Shown: piece by piece, positions 42,336 through 52,406 of the stretch
Numbering within the stretch: the first letter of the stretch is position 1
Layout: each line of letters begins with the position of its first letter
Source of the DNA: Lachnospiraceae bacterium
GTDB taxonomy: Bacteria > Bacillota > Clostridia > Lachnospirales > Lachnospiraceae
Direction of reading: 5' to 3'
NCBI GenBank assembly: GCA_900770345.1
Contig: CAAGKF010000185.1
Coordinates: 38,727 to 102,726, forward strand
Length of the DNA: 64,000 nt
Position numbers and translations under genes: made by a program
Notes under the pieces: generated by a model
What the model saw: only the letters and a program-made list of their open reading frames with translations
Database searches by the model: none
What the model was told of the DNA's origin: nothing

Positions 42336-43589
42336 TTAATTCGATTTCCTGTTGATAAACTCCGTGCGGATCTTGGAATATACAAATTTCTGGCTGGAGT
42401 ACAGACCATAATAGCCCGACAGCGCAAAGGATACGGCAATGACAATGGAATAATATTCCATTCCTTCATATCCGAAAAGCTCCAGCGCAATAATCAGAGA
42501 ACTGATCGGGCAGTTGGTCACACCCGCAAACATGGCCGCCATACCGCAGGCTGCGCAGAGAGAAGGCGAAAATCCCAGGATACTTCCCACCGTACAGCCG
42601 AAAGTTGCTCCTACACACAGGGTCGGAACGATCTCACCGCCCTTGAATCCTGCTCCCAGTGCAATGGCCGTAAACAGCATCTTCAGGAAAAAAGCTTCAT
42701 ACCGGACATGTCCTTCCACGCTCTCCTCGATCAGAGCCATGCTGCCTCCGCAGTAATCTCTTGTACCGATCAGGAGTGTCAGCGCAATAAAAATAGCACT
42801 GGCAGTCAGGATGCGCATATAGGGATCGGGCAGATATTTTTTATAGGTATGTTCCGCCGTATGTAACAGTTCACAGAAAAGAATACTCAGACCCGCGCAC
42901 AGAATTCCCAAAAGCACTACGAGAGCCAGGGACCCCAAACTGATTCCGGGCACATTTTCCACCGGAAAGCTTTCACCCGGCAGTCCCATATGCCTCGCAA
43001 TCCCCACTCCCAGATAGGAAGAGAAAATACAGGGAACCAATGCCGCATAATAGAGGACACCGATACTGACTACTTCCATGGAAAAAATACCGGCTGCCAC
43101 AGGTGTGCCGAAAAGTGCCGCGAACACAGCGCTCATTCCGCACATAATCGCGACCTTTTTATCTCTTTCATCCAGCTTCAGGATTCCTCCCACCGCGTTT
43201 CCGATGCTGCCTCCCAGCTGCAGGGCAGCTCCCTCACGTCCGGAGGAACCGCCTACCAGATGAGTAAGGATGGTAGACAGAAAAATAAGAGGACCTGTAG
43301 CCACAGACACCGTCTCATTGGAAGAAATGGATTCCAGAACCATATTGGTGCCTCTGTTCCCCTCCTCATGAAATGTCCGGTACATCCACACAATCAGAAG
43401 ACCGGCCACCGGCATGAGGAACAGGAACCAGCTGTTGGCCGTTCTCACTCCCGTAGCCCAGGCAACACCGTAAGAGAAAACACTTCCTGCCAGTCCTCCG
43501 ATCGAGCCGATAACAGCAGAAACAAACATCCACTTGATAAAGTAGTGGATGTTTGCCACAAGCCCGGCTTTTGAATCCGTTAATTTCAT
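42336..43589 (-). CDS. ClC family anion channel/antiporter
   Basis: 417 residues with the ClC two-fold repeat. The gating-glutamate motif is SSGREGAALQLGGSIGN (about 113-129) and the later half has GFKGGEIVPTLCVGATFG (about 305-322). At the position of the usual GSGIP motif the protein reads EEGNRGTNMVLES, and GREGA replaces GREGP. These differences recall the fluoride-type ClC branch rather than chloride ClCs, but I cannot settle it by eye. No C-terminal CBS domains. Confidence 0.85.
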   Translation of the reverse strand: MKLTDSKAGLVANIHYFIKWMFVSAVIGSIGGLAGSVFSYGVAWATGVRTANSWFLFLMPVAGLLIVWMYRTFHEEGNRGTNMVLESISSNETVSVATGPLIFLSTILTHLVGGSSGREGAALQLGGSIGNAVGGILKLDERDKKVAIMCGMSAVFAALFGTPVAAGIFSMEVVSIGVLYYAALVPCIFSSYLGVGIARHMGLPGESFPVENVPGISLGSLALVVLLGILCAGLSILFCELLHTAEHTYKKYLPDPYMRILTASAIFIALTLLIGTRDYCGGSMALIEESVEGHVRYEAFFLKMLFTAIALGAGFKGGEIVPTLCVGATFGCTVGSILGFSPSLCAACGMAAMFAGVTNCPISSLIIALELFGYEGMEYYSIVIAVSFALSGYYGLYSSQKFVYSKIRTEFINRKSN

Positions 43590-43616
43590 TGTTATTCGCC
43601 CCCGCAGATCACACCA

Positions 43617-44849
43617 TTAAACTTCGCTGTAAGTACCCTTGAATTTTACAAGCTTCGGACGATAACCGGCATTTGTCAGAGCTGCCACGATCTGATTCTT
43701 GTGATCCGTTCCGAAGGCTTCCATCGTAATCCGCAGCTCTACAGCGGCATTGCGGTTGATGCTGACGAACTGATTATGCTCCAGCTTAATGATATTGCCC
43801 TGTTCCTTGGCAAGAAGAGCAGATACACGGGCCAGTTCTCCCGGCTTGTCCGGAAGAAGAACAGAAACAGTAAATACCCTGTCTCTCTGGATCAGACCGT
43901 GCTGTACGATCGAGGACATGGTAATCACATCCATATTGCCTCCGCTTAAAATGGATACGATCTTTTTCTTCTGTACATTCAGATGCTTCAGGGCTGCCAC
44001 TGTCAAAAGACCGGAATTTTCAACGATCATCTTGTGATTCTCCACCATATCCAGGAAAGCAACAATCAGCTCGCTGTCCTCAATGGTGATGATGTCATCC
44101 ACATTTTCCTGAATATAGGGAAACAGCTTCTCGCCGGGACGCTTTACAGCAGTACCATCGGCAATGGTATTCACTTCGGGAAGAGTCACGACCTGCCCCT
44201 GACGCAGAGACTCCTGCATACAGTTGGCTCCTGCCGGCTCCACACCGATCACTTTGATCTTCGGATTCAGCAGCTTCGCCAGGGTGGATACACCGGTACA
44301 GAGGCCGCCGCCGCCGATGGGCACCAGAATATAATCAACAGTAGGAAGCTCCTTGATGATCTCCATGGCAATGGTACCCTGTCCGGTAGCCACATCCAGG
44401 TCGTCAAACGGATGTACAAAGGTATAGCCCCTCTCCTCCGCCAGCTTGTAGGCATAAGCGCAGGCCTCATCAAATACATCGCCCTCCAGGATCACCTCGG
44501 CGCCATAATTTTTCGTACGGTTTACCTTCATAAGCGGCGTTGTGGTAGGCATTACCACCGTAGCCTTCACGCCGGCCAGCTTTGCGGCATAGGCCACTCC
44601 CTGGGCGTGATTTCCGGCTGATGCGGTGATCAGTCCCTTGGAGCGCTCCTCCTCGCTTAATGTGTGGATCTTGTAATAGGCGCCTCTTACCTTATAGGCG
44701 CCGGTATACTGCAGGTTCTCCGGCTTAAAATAAACCTTGTTGCCTGTCTGAGCAGAAAAATATTCACTGTAAACCAGCTTAGTCTCCAGAGTAACCTCTT
44801 TCACAAGATCAGAGGCCTCTTCAAATTTCTCTAATGTCAATCCTTCCAT
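43617..44849 (-). CDS. ilvA: Threonine ammonia-lyase with C-terminal ACT domain
   Basis: 410 residues. The PLP lysine is in NLQYTGAYKVRGAYYKI (about 52) and the phosphate loop is PIGGGGLCTGVSTL (about 182). A C-terminal ACT-like domain (about 320-400, FTVSVLLPDKPGELARVSAL) suggests allosteric control. It deaminates threonine to 2-oxobutyrate for isoleucine synthesis or catabolism; the ~400-residue single-ACT form occurs in both roles. The frame opens at 44873 but the ATG at 44849 has GGGAG eight bases upstream. Confidence 0.92.
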   Translation of the reverse strand: MEGLTLEKFEEASDLVKEVTLETKLVYSEYFSAQTGNKVYFKPENLQYTGAYKVRGAYYKIHTLSEEERSKGLITASAGNHAQGVAYAAKLAGVKATVVMPTTTPLMKVNRTKNYGAEVILEGDVFDEACAYAYKLAEERGYTFVHPFDDLDVATGQGTIAMEIIKELPTVDYILVPIGGGGLCTGVSTLAKLLNPKIKVIGVEPAGANCMQESLRQGQVVTLPEVNTIADGTAVKRPGEKLFPYIQENVDDIITIEDSELIVAFLDMVENHKMIVENSGLLTVAALKHLNVQKKKIVSILSGGNMDVITMSSIVQHGLIQRDRVFTVSVLLPDKPGELARVSALLAKEQGNIIKLEHNQFVSINRNAAVELRITMEAFGTDHKNQIVAALTNAGYRPKLVKFKGTYSEV

Positions 44850-44946
44850 TGGAATATCTCCCTTTTCTGTCATTCTTATGTAGATTCTGCCGTAAAAAAC
44901 GGCAGATGCTCTTAAAACTAAACTATATCACGTCAACGCATTAAAT

Positions 44947-45882
44947 TCAAGACTTCTGAACATTAAACAGCGCATTTACAAAATCATCCGCATTAAATTT
45001 CTGAAGATCGTCGATCTTCTCACCGATGCCGATGTATTTTACGGGAATGCCCAGCTCTGACTGGATCGCCACCGCAATGCCGCCTTTGGCTGTTCCGTCC
45101 AGCTTGGTGAGGATGATGCCGGTGATATCAGCCACCTCCATAAACTGCCGTGCCTGAGCCAGAGCATTCTGGCCTGTGGTTCCGTCCAGCACCACCAATG
45201 TCTCACGGTAAGCATCCGGATACTCTTTATCGATAATGCGGTTTATCTTTTTTAATTCCTCCATCAGATTCTTCTTGTTGTGAAGACGCCCTGCCGTATC
45301 ACAGATCAGCACATCAGCCTTTCTGGACCTGGCAGCCGCTACCGCATCATAGATAACAGCGGCCGGATCAGAGCCCTCCTGCTGCGCAATGATATCCACA
45401 CCTGCACGTCCTGCCCATTCCGTCAGCTGCTCGATGGCCGCCGCGCGGAAGGTATCAGCCGCGGCTAGGATCACTTTGTGGCCGGAATCCTTTAACTGCC
45501 CCGCCAGCTTTCCCACAGAGGTGGTTTTGCCTACACCGTTGACACCGATCACAAGGACTACGGATTTTCTGTGCTCGAACTCGTAGGCATTCTCTCCCAG
45601 ATCCATCTGTTCCTTGATACTGTTGATCAGCAGTTCCTTGCATTCCTCCGGTTCTTTGATATGGTTTTCCTTTACTTTTTTCCGCAGATCCTCCACAATG
45701 GACATGGTCGTCTGAATGCCCAGATCTCCCATGATCAGAGTTTCCTCAATTTCCTCATAAAAATCATCGTCGATGGCAGAAAAACCGCTGAAAATCGAAT
45801 CAATTCCCGATACGATATTATTGCGTGTCTTTGTGAGTCCCTCGACTAAACGCCCGAAAAATCCCTTTTTCCCTTCAGCCAT
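44947..45882 (-). CDS. ftsY: Signal recognition particle receptor FtsY
   Basis: 311 residues of the short A-domain-less type. The N-terminal helical part ([20 protein letters not shown]) may bind membrane. The GTPase has [15 protein letters not shown] (about 112-126), [16 protein letters not shown] and [14 protein letters not shown]. It docks SRP-ribosome complexes at the membrane, partnering Ffh encoded at 9 kb. The ATG at 45882 follows GGAGGAG and is preferred to an upstream TTG. It follows smc by 36 bp. Confidence 0.96.
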   Translation of the reverse strand: MAEGKKGFFGRLVEGLTKTRNNIVSGIDSIFSGFSAIDDDFYEEIEETLIMGDLGIQTTMSIVEDLRKKVKENHIKEPEECKELLINSIKEQMDLGENAYEFEHRKSVVLVIGVNGVGKTTSVGKLAGQLKDSGHKVILAAADTFRAAAIEQLTEWAGRAGVDIIAQQEGSDPAAVIYDAVAAARSRKADVLICDTAGRLHNKKNLMEELKKINRIIDKEYPDAYRETLVVLDGTTGQNALAQARQFMEVADITGIILTKLDGTAKGGIAVAIQSELGIPVKYIGIGEKIDDLQKFNADDFVNALFNVQKS

Positions 45883-45918
45883 GATCAAACTCCTCCTTTA
45901 TTTACTTATCCGGATCAC

Positions 45919-48900
45919 TTATTTTTCCAGATCATTTTCTATCAGATTTACAGAAACCAGGGTGGATACTCCCTTTTCCTGCATGGTAATGCCGTAAAGC
46001 CTGTCTGCCGACATCATCGTTCCTCTTCGATGGGTGATCACAATAAACTGAGTATTTCTGGTCAGCTTATGAAGATAACCGGCAAAGCGGTCTACATTGG
46101 AGTCATCCAGTGCCGCCTCGATCTCATCCAGAAGGCAGAAGGGAGACGGCTTCAGATTCTGAATCGCAAACAGCAGGGAAATGGCGGTAAGGGCCTTTTC
46201 CCCGCCGGACAACTGCATCATGTTCTGCAGTTTTTTTCCCGGAGGCTGGGCTATGATCTGTATGCCCGCTTCCAGAATATCCTCATCCTCCATCAGTTCC
46301 AGTGTTCCCCGGCCTCCGCCGAACAATTCCTTAAAGACCTTGTCGAATTCCGCCCGAATCTCGGAGAATTTTTCTTCAAACTGACGGCGCATGCCGGCGT
46401 CCAGTTCACCGATGATCTTCTCCAGTTCTGCCTGGGCAGCCGTCAGGTCGTCATGCTGGGTCTTCATAAATTCGTAGCGTTCGGAAACCTCTCTGTAGTC
46501 CTCGATTGCATTGACATTTACATTTCCAAGTCCTCTGATCTTCCCCTTTAACTCCTCGATCAGACGCTTTACCTCCGGAAGCGACTGGTATTCCGGGCGT
46601 TTCAGTTCCTCCGCGCCGGAATAGGTGATCTCATACTCATTCCACATATAAGCAGAAGTTGTTTCCAGCCGTTCTTCCAGCTTTTCCTGCTGCGACTGGA
46701 CACGGAACATATCTTTGTCCAGAGCAGAGATGCGGGAAGCAATGTTCTCCCGTTTTTCAAAAAAGCTCTTCTGTTTTTTAGACAAGCTTTCCTTTTCCTC
46801 CGTCCTGGAAGCAATCAATGCCTCCAGTTCACCGGCTTTCGCATCCAGAACAGCTATCTGGTCACGTATGCCGGCAATCTCCCTCTGTTTTCCCTCAATT
46901 GCCAGACGGGAATTTCCGGAGCCTTCCTCCAGGCTTTGAAACTCTGTCTCCAGTTTATCGATTTCCCCACGCACGCGATCTGAATTTTCTTTGATAAAAT
47001 CCTGCTTCTGACGCAGTGCGGCACATTCCATCTGCACAGATGAAAATTCTTCCATATATGTATCACGAAGCTTTTTTGCCTCTTCCAGTTCATGGGTCTT
47101 TCCCTCTATCTGTCGGCTGGTTTCCTCATTTTTCAGTTCCAGTCCTCTGGTATCCTCTTTCAGAGTCTTACGGCTTTCACTGATCTCCTTCACCTGTTCC
47201 TCCAGCTGGCCGTGCTCACGCACCAGATCTGTAGAGGATTCCGCAATCTCTGCCTTTTTGTCCTCCAGTTGCGAGATGTTCATCCGAATAGTATTTTCTT
47301 TCAAAGCAAGACTCTGGATTTCCTTCTTTAACAGCTCCAGTTCTTCTTTTTTCTGGGCAGACAGCTGTTCCTCCAAATTCAGCTCCTTCTGAATCTTCTC
47401 CACCTGAACAAGAGACTTCCTGCACACAGCCTCCAGCTCCTCGATCTCTCTGCGGCGTCCCAGCAGATTACTGGAATTTTTAAAGGCACCGCCGGTCATG
47501 GACCCGCCGGGATTCAACAGCTCTCCCTCCAGCGTAACGATCCGAAGACTGTATTTGTATTTTCTTGCCAGGGCAATGGCATTGTCAATGGTGTCTGCCA
47601 CCACTACACGACCCAAAAGATACCGTGCCAGTCCCTCGTACTGCTTTTCCGTCTGAATCAGCTCATTGGCCAGACCAATAACTCCCTTTTCTTTCAGAGC
47701 CTCCGGTCTGGGAAAAGGCTGTCCGTTTCCGATACTGGTCAACGGAAGAAATGTGGCTCTTCCGTATTTATTTTTCTTTAAGTACTCGATCAGCTGCTTT
47801 GCTGTATTTTCAGAATCCGTTACAATATTCTGAATACTTCCTCCAAGCGCTGTCTCGATCGCCGTCTCATATTCCTGCCGGGTGGTGATCAGGTCCGCCA
47901 CAACACCGTGAATGCCGCGTACACGGTCACGCACCTCCATCACTCTGCGGATGCTGTTTCCATATCCGTCATAGCGCTCCGCCAGATTTCTGAGAGATTC
48001 CAGCTTTGTATAAGCCATATGATACTCCTGCTGCGTATCATTCAGCCGGCGGTTCATGCGGCGGACTTCCTGCCCGGCGGTCTCTGCCGCCTCCTCTGTT
48101 TCCTGCGCTTTAAACTGCTTCTCTTCCAGAATACCTCTTATCTGGTTCAGAGCGGCCTGTTCCTTTTCGATAAACTCATCCTGAACAGATTCATCACTTT
48201 TATATTTTAACAGCTTCTGAGAAACTTCACTGCGGCGCAGATTAACCTGCTCCAGCATCGTGTCATAGCGCTGCTGCCTGGCTGTAAGAGAAGCCCTTTC
48301 ATTCAGAGTCTGGATAATACTGCTTTTTGCAGCTTCAATCTCCTGATCCAGACAGCGGATCTGCTCTTCCTGTCCGCTTAAACGGCTTCGGGCGGCTTCC
48401 TGACTCTTTCCTTTTTCTACCGCCTGAATCCGCAGAACAGACAGCTCTTCCTCATAAGAAGCCAGCTGATCCCTCTTTCCGGCAAGATCCTCTGTGATCA
48501 CACTGCGGCGGTTCTGCAGATGCTCTTCATTCATCTCCTCCGTGTGGATCTGCTCGCTCAGCACATTGATGCGGCCTTCCAGGCTGCTTTTTTCTACAGT
48601 ACTGCGGCTCAGGTTTTCACGGTCTGCCAGAATCTGTGCTTCCATTCCGGAAAGCTCCTGTTCCAGACTGTCATATTCTGTTTTCAGCTTTTCCGCTTCC
48701 CCGCGGCTTTCCTCCAGATCACCATTCAAGAGCTTCCTGCGCTTTTCTGCCTCCTCCAGCTGTCCGCGGATCGATTCGGATTCCATCAAGAAAAGGTTGG
48801 CATCACAGATTTTCAGGCTTTCCTTTAACTGCAGGTATTCTTTGGCCGCCCGTGACTGACGCTCCAGCGGGCCCACCTGTTTTTCCAATTCTGAAAGAAT

Positions 48901-49479
48901 ATCGCTTACACGAACCAGATTGGCCTGTTCATCCTCCAGTTTTTTCTGGGCAATGGCCTTTCTGCGCTTGAATTTCACAATTCCCGCCGCTTCATCGAAA
49001 AGCTCACGCCGTTCTTCCGGCTTGCCGCTCAGAATCTTGTCAATCTGCCCCTGTCCGATAATGGAATATCCTTCCTTGCCGATACCGGTATCATAAAACA
49101 GTTCATTGATGTCTTTCAGGCGGCAGGCGCTTCCATTGATCATGTATTCACTTTCACCGGAACGGTAAAGCCTCCTGGAAACTGTGACCTCATCGTAGGC
49201 AATTGTCAGCTGATGATCGCTGTTATCCAGGGTAATAGCCACATAAGCAAAGCCCTGAGGCTTTCTCAGCTCCGTCCCTGCAAAGATCACGTCCTGCATG
49301 CTGGCGCCGCGCAGCTGCTTGATGCGCTGTTCCCCCAGCACCCAGCGCACCGCATCCGCCACATTGCTTTTCCCGCTGCCGTTAGGGCCCACAATACCTG
49401 TAATCCCGTTATGGAATTCAAAAAGGAGCTTATTGGCAAAGGACTTAAACCCCTGTATTTCAATACTTTTTAAATACAT
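45919..49479 (-). CDS. smc: Chromosome segregation protein SMC
   Basis: 1186 residues, full length. Walker A GIVGPNGSGKSNVADAVRW (about 28-46), two long coiled coils around a hinge (about 515-640, VVADLITTRQEYETAIETA), signature LSGGEKALTAISLLF and Walker B CLLDEIEAALDDSNVDR near the C-terminus. It compacts and segregates chromosomes with ScpA/ScpB, which are not in the window. The rnc stop overlaps its start by about 10 bases. It coexists with the JetC-type SMC at 14-17 kb. Confidence 0.97.
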   Translation of the reverse strand: MYLKSIEIQGFKSFANKLLFEFHNGITGIVGPNGSGKSNVADAVRWVLGEQRIKQLRGASMQDVIFAGTELRKPQGFAYVAITLDNSDHQLTIAYDEVTVSRRLYRSGESEYMINGSACRLKDINELFYDTGIGKEGYSIIGQGQIDKILSGKPEERRELFDEAAGIVKFKRRKAIAQKKLEDEQANLVRVSDILSELEKQVGPLERQSRAAKEYLQLKESLKICDANLFLMESESIRGQLEEAEKRRKLLNGDLEESRGEAEKLKTEYDSLEQELSGMEAQILADRENLSRSTVEKSSLEGRINVLSEQIHTEEMNEEHLQNRRSVITEDLAGKRDQLASYEEELSVLRIQAVEKGKSQEAARSRLSGQEEQIRCLDQEIEAAKSSIIQTLNERASLTARQQRYDTMLEQVNLRRSEVSQKLLKYKSDESVQDEFIEKEQAALNQIRGILEEKQFKAQETEEAAETAGQEVRRMNRRLNDTQQEYHMAYTKLESLRNLAERYDGYGNSIRRVMEVRDRVRGIHGVVADLITTRQEYETAIETALGGSIQNIVTDSENTAKQLIEYLKKNKYGRATFLPLTSIGNGQPFPRPEALKEKGVIGLANELIQTEKQYEGLARYLLGRVVVADTIDNAIALARKYKYSLRIVTLEGELLNPGGSMTGGAFKNSSNLLGRRREIEELEAVCRKSLVQVEKIQKELNLEEQLSAQKKEELELLKKEIQSLALKENTIRMNISQLEDKKAEIAESSTDLVREHGQLEEQVKEISESRKTLKEDTRGLELKNEETSRQIEGKTHELEEAKKLRDTYMEEFSSVQMECAALRQKQDFIKENSDRVRGEIDKLETEFQSLEEGSGNSRLAIEGKQREIAGIRDQIAVLDAKAGELEALIASRTEEKESLSKKQKSFFEKRENIASRISALDKDMFRVQSQQEKLEERLETTSAYMWNEYEITYSGAEELKRPEYQSLPEVKRLIEELKGKIRGLGNVNVNAIEDYREVSERYEFMKTQHDDLTAAQAELEKIIGELDAGMRRQFEEKFSEIRAEFDKVFKELFGGGRGTLELMEDEDILEAGIQIIAQPPGKKLQNMMQLSGGEKALTAISLLFAIQNLKPSPFCLLDEIEAALDDSNVDRFAGYLHKLTRNTQFIVITHRRGTMMSADRLYGITMQEKGVSTLVSVNLIENDLEK

Positions 49480-50165
49480 ACTTCACCTTTCAGCTTCAGA
49501 ATACCATTGTAGGCAGCCACCTGCTCCGCCGCCTTTTTGGTCCGTCCCGTGCCGCGCCCGATCTCTTCCTCTCCTACCTTGGCACAGACCTCAAAGGATT
49601 TATTGTGATCCGGACCCTCTTCCTTTAATATCTCATAAGTCAGTACAGCACTCTGGCGGCTCTGAACCATTTCCTGTAAGATAGTCTTGCTATCATAAAA
49701 GAGCTGCTTGTGTTCAATATCATTCAGAACAAAATTGTGAATAAACTCTTTTGCATTAGCAAAACCACCGTCCAGATAGATGGCGCCGATCAACGCTTCC
49801 ATGGCATCGGAAACAACGGAATTCCTGTTTCTTCCCCCTGTGGCGTCCTCCCCCTTTCCAAGGAACAGATATCTGCCGAGACCGATATCGCCGGCACAGT
49901 AGGCCAGGGTGGGCTCGCAGACAATGCTGGCTCTGATCTTCGTCAGATCCCCTTCAGGCAGTTGTGCATATTTGTGAAACAGAAAATCGCTGGTAACAAT
50001 CTCCAGCACCGCATCACCCAGAAATTCCAGACGCTCGTTACAGCTGCTGTGATCCAGCCGATGCTCATTGGCGTAGGAGCTGTGGGTCAGAGCCTTGGAA
50101 AGCAGGGCTCTGTTGTTGAACCGATAGGAGATCTTCTCCTCCAGTTCTTTTAAATGACCGTTCAT
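49470..50165 (-). CDS. rnc: Ribonuclease III
   Basis: 231 residues. The signature NERLEFLGDAVLEIVTSDFL (about 37-56) and the second acid cluster SDAMEALIGAIYLDGG (about 109-124) form the catalytic site; a double-stranded RNA-binding domain ends the protein (GRGTGRTKKAAEQVAAYNGI). It processes rRNA and other duplexes. The frame opens at 50186 but the ATG at 50165 has GAGGGAG upstream. Confidence 0.96.
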   Translation of the reverse strand: MNGHLKELEEKISYRFNNRALLSKALTHSSYANEHRLDHSSCNERLEFLGDAVLEIVTSDFLFHKYAQLPEGDLTKIRASIVCEPTLAYCAGDIGLGRYLFLGKGEDATGGRNRNSVVSDAMEALIGAIYLDGGFANAKEFIHNFVLNDIEHKQLFYDSKTILQEMVQSRQSAVLTYEILKEEGPDHNKSFEVCAKVGEEEIGRGTGRTKKAAEQVAAYNGILKLKGEVCI

Positions 50166-50224
50166 GGTTTCTCCCTCTTCTTTCATATAATAGCTGTTTT
50201 AAAAACAGCCGCTTTCAAAATACA

Positions 50225-50247
50225 CAAAAGGGCTGTTTACACAGCCC
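50225..50247 (-). terminator. Terminator/attenuator between acpP and rnc
   Basis: Minus-strand GGGCTGT and ACAGCCC form a stem with a short loop followed by TTTT, 19 bp past the acpP stop. It would let acpP be expressed above rnc-smc-ftsY. Confidence 0.75.
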
Positions 50248-50265
50248 CTGTGTTATCCCTCAGCC

Positions 50266-50496
50266 TTAGTTTAAGGCGTTCTTGATCTGTTCTACCGCGT
50301 CGCCTACCGTTACGATCTGTTCTGCAGCCTCATTTGGAATCTCAATATCGAATTCCTCTTCAATTCCCATAATGATCTGGAAAATATCCAGAGAATCCGC
50401 TCCCAGGTCATCTACGAACGTAGCTGCCATTGTCACATCCTCCGGCTCAATGTTCAACACTTCTGCGATAATACCCTGTAATTTCTCAAACTCCAT
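50266..50496 (-). CDS. acpP: Acyl carrier protein
   Basis: 76 residues, acidic, with the phosphopantetheine serine in [15 protein letters not shown] (Ser about 36). It carries acyl chains in fatty acid and phospholipid synthesis and follows plsX as usual. GAGGAG precedes the ATG. Confidence 0.97.
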   Translation of the reverse strand: MEFEKLQGIIAEVLNIEPEDVTMAATFVDDLGADSLDIFQIIMGIEEEFDIEIPNEAAEQIVTVGDAVEQIKNALN

Positions 50497-50529
50497 CTCT
50501 TAGCTCCTCTTTCTTAGACCTTTCTTTCA

Positions 50530-51537
50530 TTACTTTTCGCTTTCCACAATTAAGGACTGGCGGATCTTTTCATTGATCTGCTGCTCCTTAAAGGTAACGC
50601 ATTGAATAACAGAATTGCACACCTCTGTACGCTTGGAGTTGCCGTGTGTCTTCACTACAAGGCCATTCAGGCCCAAAAGAGGTGCCCCGCCGTGGCCGCT
50701 GGCATCAAAGGCTTTCAGTGTTTCCTTCAATGCAGGCTTCACAAGAAGCGCTCCTATCTTGCTCCTCAAGCTGGTAAGCATGCCTTTCTTAACCATGCCA
50801 AGCAGTGTGGCTCCCACACCCTCATAGAGTTTCAGGATCACATTCCCCACAAAGGCCTCACAGACGATCACGTCTGCTCCTCCGTGCGGGATCTCACGGG
50901 CTTCGATACTGCCGATGAAATTAATATCCGGACATTCCTTCAGCAATGGAAATGTCTCCTTCACCAGAGCATTGCCCTTTTCCTCCTCTGCACCGATATT
51001 GACGATTGCCACTCTGGGATTTTTGATTCCCACCACATGTTCCATATAAATGGAACCCATTCTGGCAAACTGTACCAGGTGAGAGGGCCTGGCATCTACA
51101 TTGGCTCCGCAGTCAATGAGAAGCGATACGCCCTTTTCTGTCGGTATAAGAGGCGCCAGCGGCGGCCGCTCAACTCCCTTGATACGCCCGACAATGATCT
51201 GGCCTCCTACCAAAATCGCGCCGGAACTGCCGGCTGAAACAAAGGCATCGGCTTCTCCCTTTTTAACCAGGTTCATACCTACCACAATCGAAGAATCTTT
51301 CTTCTTTCGGATCGCATTCACCGGGGGTTCCTCTGTGGCTATCACCTCCGTGGCATTAACCACCTGGATCTGTTCCTTATTGTAGGAATACTTTGCAAGC
51401 TCTTTGCTCACCACCTGCTCCTGTCCTACTAAAAGCACCTGAATACCAGATCTGGCATTCACAGCATCCACAGCTCCCGCTACCATTTCAACGGGTGCGT
51501 AATCACCGCCCATAGCATCTACTGCTACCTTGATCAT
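50530..51537 (-). CDS. plsX: Phosphate acyltransferase PlsX
   Basis: 335 residues. The N-terminus MIKVAVDAMGGDYAPVEMVA and the internal blocks GSSGAILVGGQIIVGRIKGV and HGGADVIVCEAFVGNVILKL are family signatures. It makes acyl-phosphate from acyl-ACP for phospholipid synthesis. The frame opens at 51591 but the ATG at 51537 follows AAGGAGAG. In related genomes rpmF commonly lies directly upstream; here about 9 kb of other genes intervene. Confidence 0.96.
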   Translation of the reverse strand: MIKVAVDAMGGDYAPVEMVAGAVDAVNARSGIQVLLVGQEQVVSKELAKYSYNKEQIQVVNATEVIATEEPPVNAIRKKKDSSIVVGMNLVKKGEADAFVSAGSSGAILVGGQIIVGRIKGVERPPLAPLIPTEKGVSLLIDCGANVDARPSHLVQFARMGSIYMEHVVGIKNPRVAIVNIGAEEEKGNALVKETFPLLKECPDINFIGSIEAREIPHGGADVIVCEAFVGNVILKLYEGVGATLLGMVKKGMLTSLRSKIGALLVKPALKETLKAFDASGHGGAPLLGLNGLVVKTHGNSKRTEVCNSVIQCVTFKEQQINEKIRQSLIVESEK

Positions 51538-51601
51538 AAAGACTCTCCTTTCGGTTCCGCAATACAATTTATAATATACTCGATACCCCACAATCAGTCA
51601 A

Positions 51602-52060
51602 CTACTTTTCTGGAGGATTCTCCCTCATATATTCCTCCAAAATCCGTGCCGCGCTCCCCACTTTGTCCAGGCAGGGGCGCTTTTTATAATACTCATCTGT
51701 TCTGTCGGCAGGCACCGGAACACTGTGTTTTTCCGACAGCCCCAAAAGCTCTCTGCAGATAATGGAACCGTTCTCCTTTTCGAATCGGGCTGCCAGCTCC
51801 TGGATTCGCTCATAATGCTTCGTCTTTAACGATTTATTTTCCACGTCATCATATCCGTAAAGGAGTCCTGCGACCATAAACATGCCGGTTACTGCCCCGC
51901 AGACCTCTCTGAGCCTTCCCATTCCTCCGCCAAAAGAAGAGGACAGGCGGAGAGCCAGCTTTTCCTCTATTCCCGTTTCCTCCCCAAAGGCACAAAGGAG
52001 GGCCTGAGAACAGTTATAGCTCTTTCTGAACAGTTCCTTCGCTTTTTCCTCATGATTCAT
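51602..52060 (-). CDS. C_GCAxxG_C_C family redox-type protein
   Basis: 152 residues with the cysteine pattern of the C_GCAxxG_C_C family: YNCSQALLCAF (Cys17, Cys23), VCGAVTGMFMVAG (Cys54), SIICRELL and RPCLDKVG. The conserved cysteines suggest metal binding or redox function, but no role is established. It sits between copA and plsX. AAAGGA precedes the ATG. Confidence 0.8.
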   Translation of the reverse strand: MNHEEKAKELFRKSYNCSQALLCAFGEETGIEEKLALRLSSSFGGGMGRLREVCGAVTGMFMVAGLLYGYDDVENKSLKTKHYERIQELAARFEKENGSIICRELLGLSEKHSVPVPADRTDEYYKKRPCLDKVGSAARILEEYMRENPPEK

Positions 52061-52136
52061 TTTATCATCCGTCCTTTTTTATTATTATATTGTACTCCCA
52101 GTGAACAAGAAGATACCCTCCCCTTCCACTGAGTCT

Positions 52137-52183
52137 AAAAGAGCCGCAGCCTTTTCCGGAAATTCTCCGTAATTGCCGCGGCC
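52137..52183 (-). terminator. Terminator of the copA operon
   Basis: Minus-strand GGCCGCGGC (52183-52175) pairs with GCTGCGGCT (52150-52142), with wobble pairs, and is followed by CTTTT about 15 bp after the copA stop. Confidence 0.6.
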
Positions 52184-52196
52184 TTTCAACAGGCAG

Positions 52197-52406
52197 CTAC
52201 TGGATGGACAGTACCTTGTAATCCTGATCCTCCACTGTCTTTTTTAACACCTCATCAGACACCTCTGCGCTCAGAGTAACAACTGCAGTTCCCGCCTCAT
52301 GGCTTACAGCAGCCTCCGCTACTTCCGGAAGCGCCTCAAGGCATTTCTTCACCCTTGCCTCACAGTGTCCGCACATCATACCTTCAATTTTCATTGTCTT
52401 TGTCAT
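52197..52406 (-). CDS. Possible stand-alone CopZ-like chaperone from an internal start within copA
   Basis: The final 69 codons of copA encode a complete HMA domain starting [18 protein letters not shown]. The codons for the preceding Glu/Lys linker read AAGAGGAG nine bases before this ATG (52406), a strong Shine-Dalgarno. Internal initiation would give a free copper chaperone as well as the fusion. The Lys/Glu linker could produce this purine-rich sequence by chance, so the call is tentative. Confidence 0.35.
   Translation of the reverse strand: MTKTMKIEGMMCGHCEARVKKCLEALPEVAEAAVSHEAGTAVVTLSAEVSDEVLKKTVEDQDYKVLSIQ

Noticed and set aside
44886..44906. TCTGCCGT/ACGGCAGA hairpin between ftsY and ilvA as a terminator
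   Set aside because: The stem is good but no T tract follows in the minus-strand direction, so termination is not supported.
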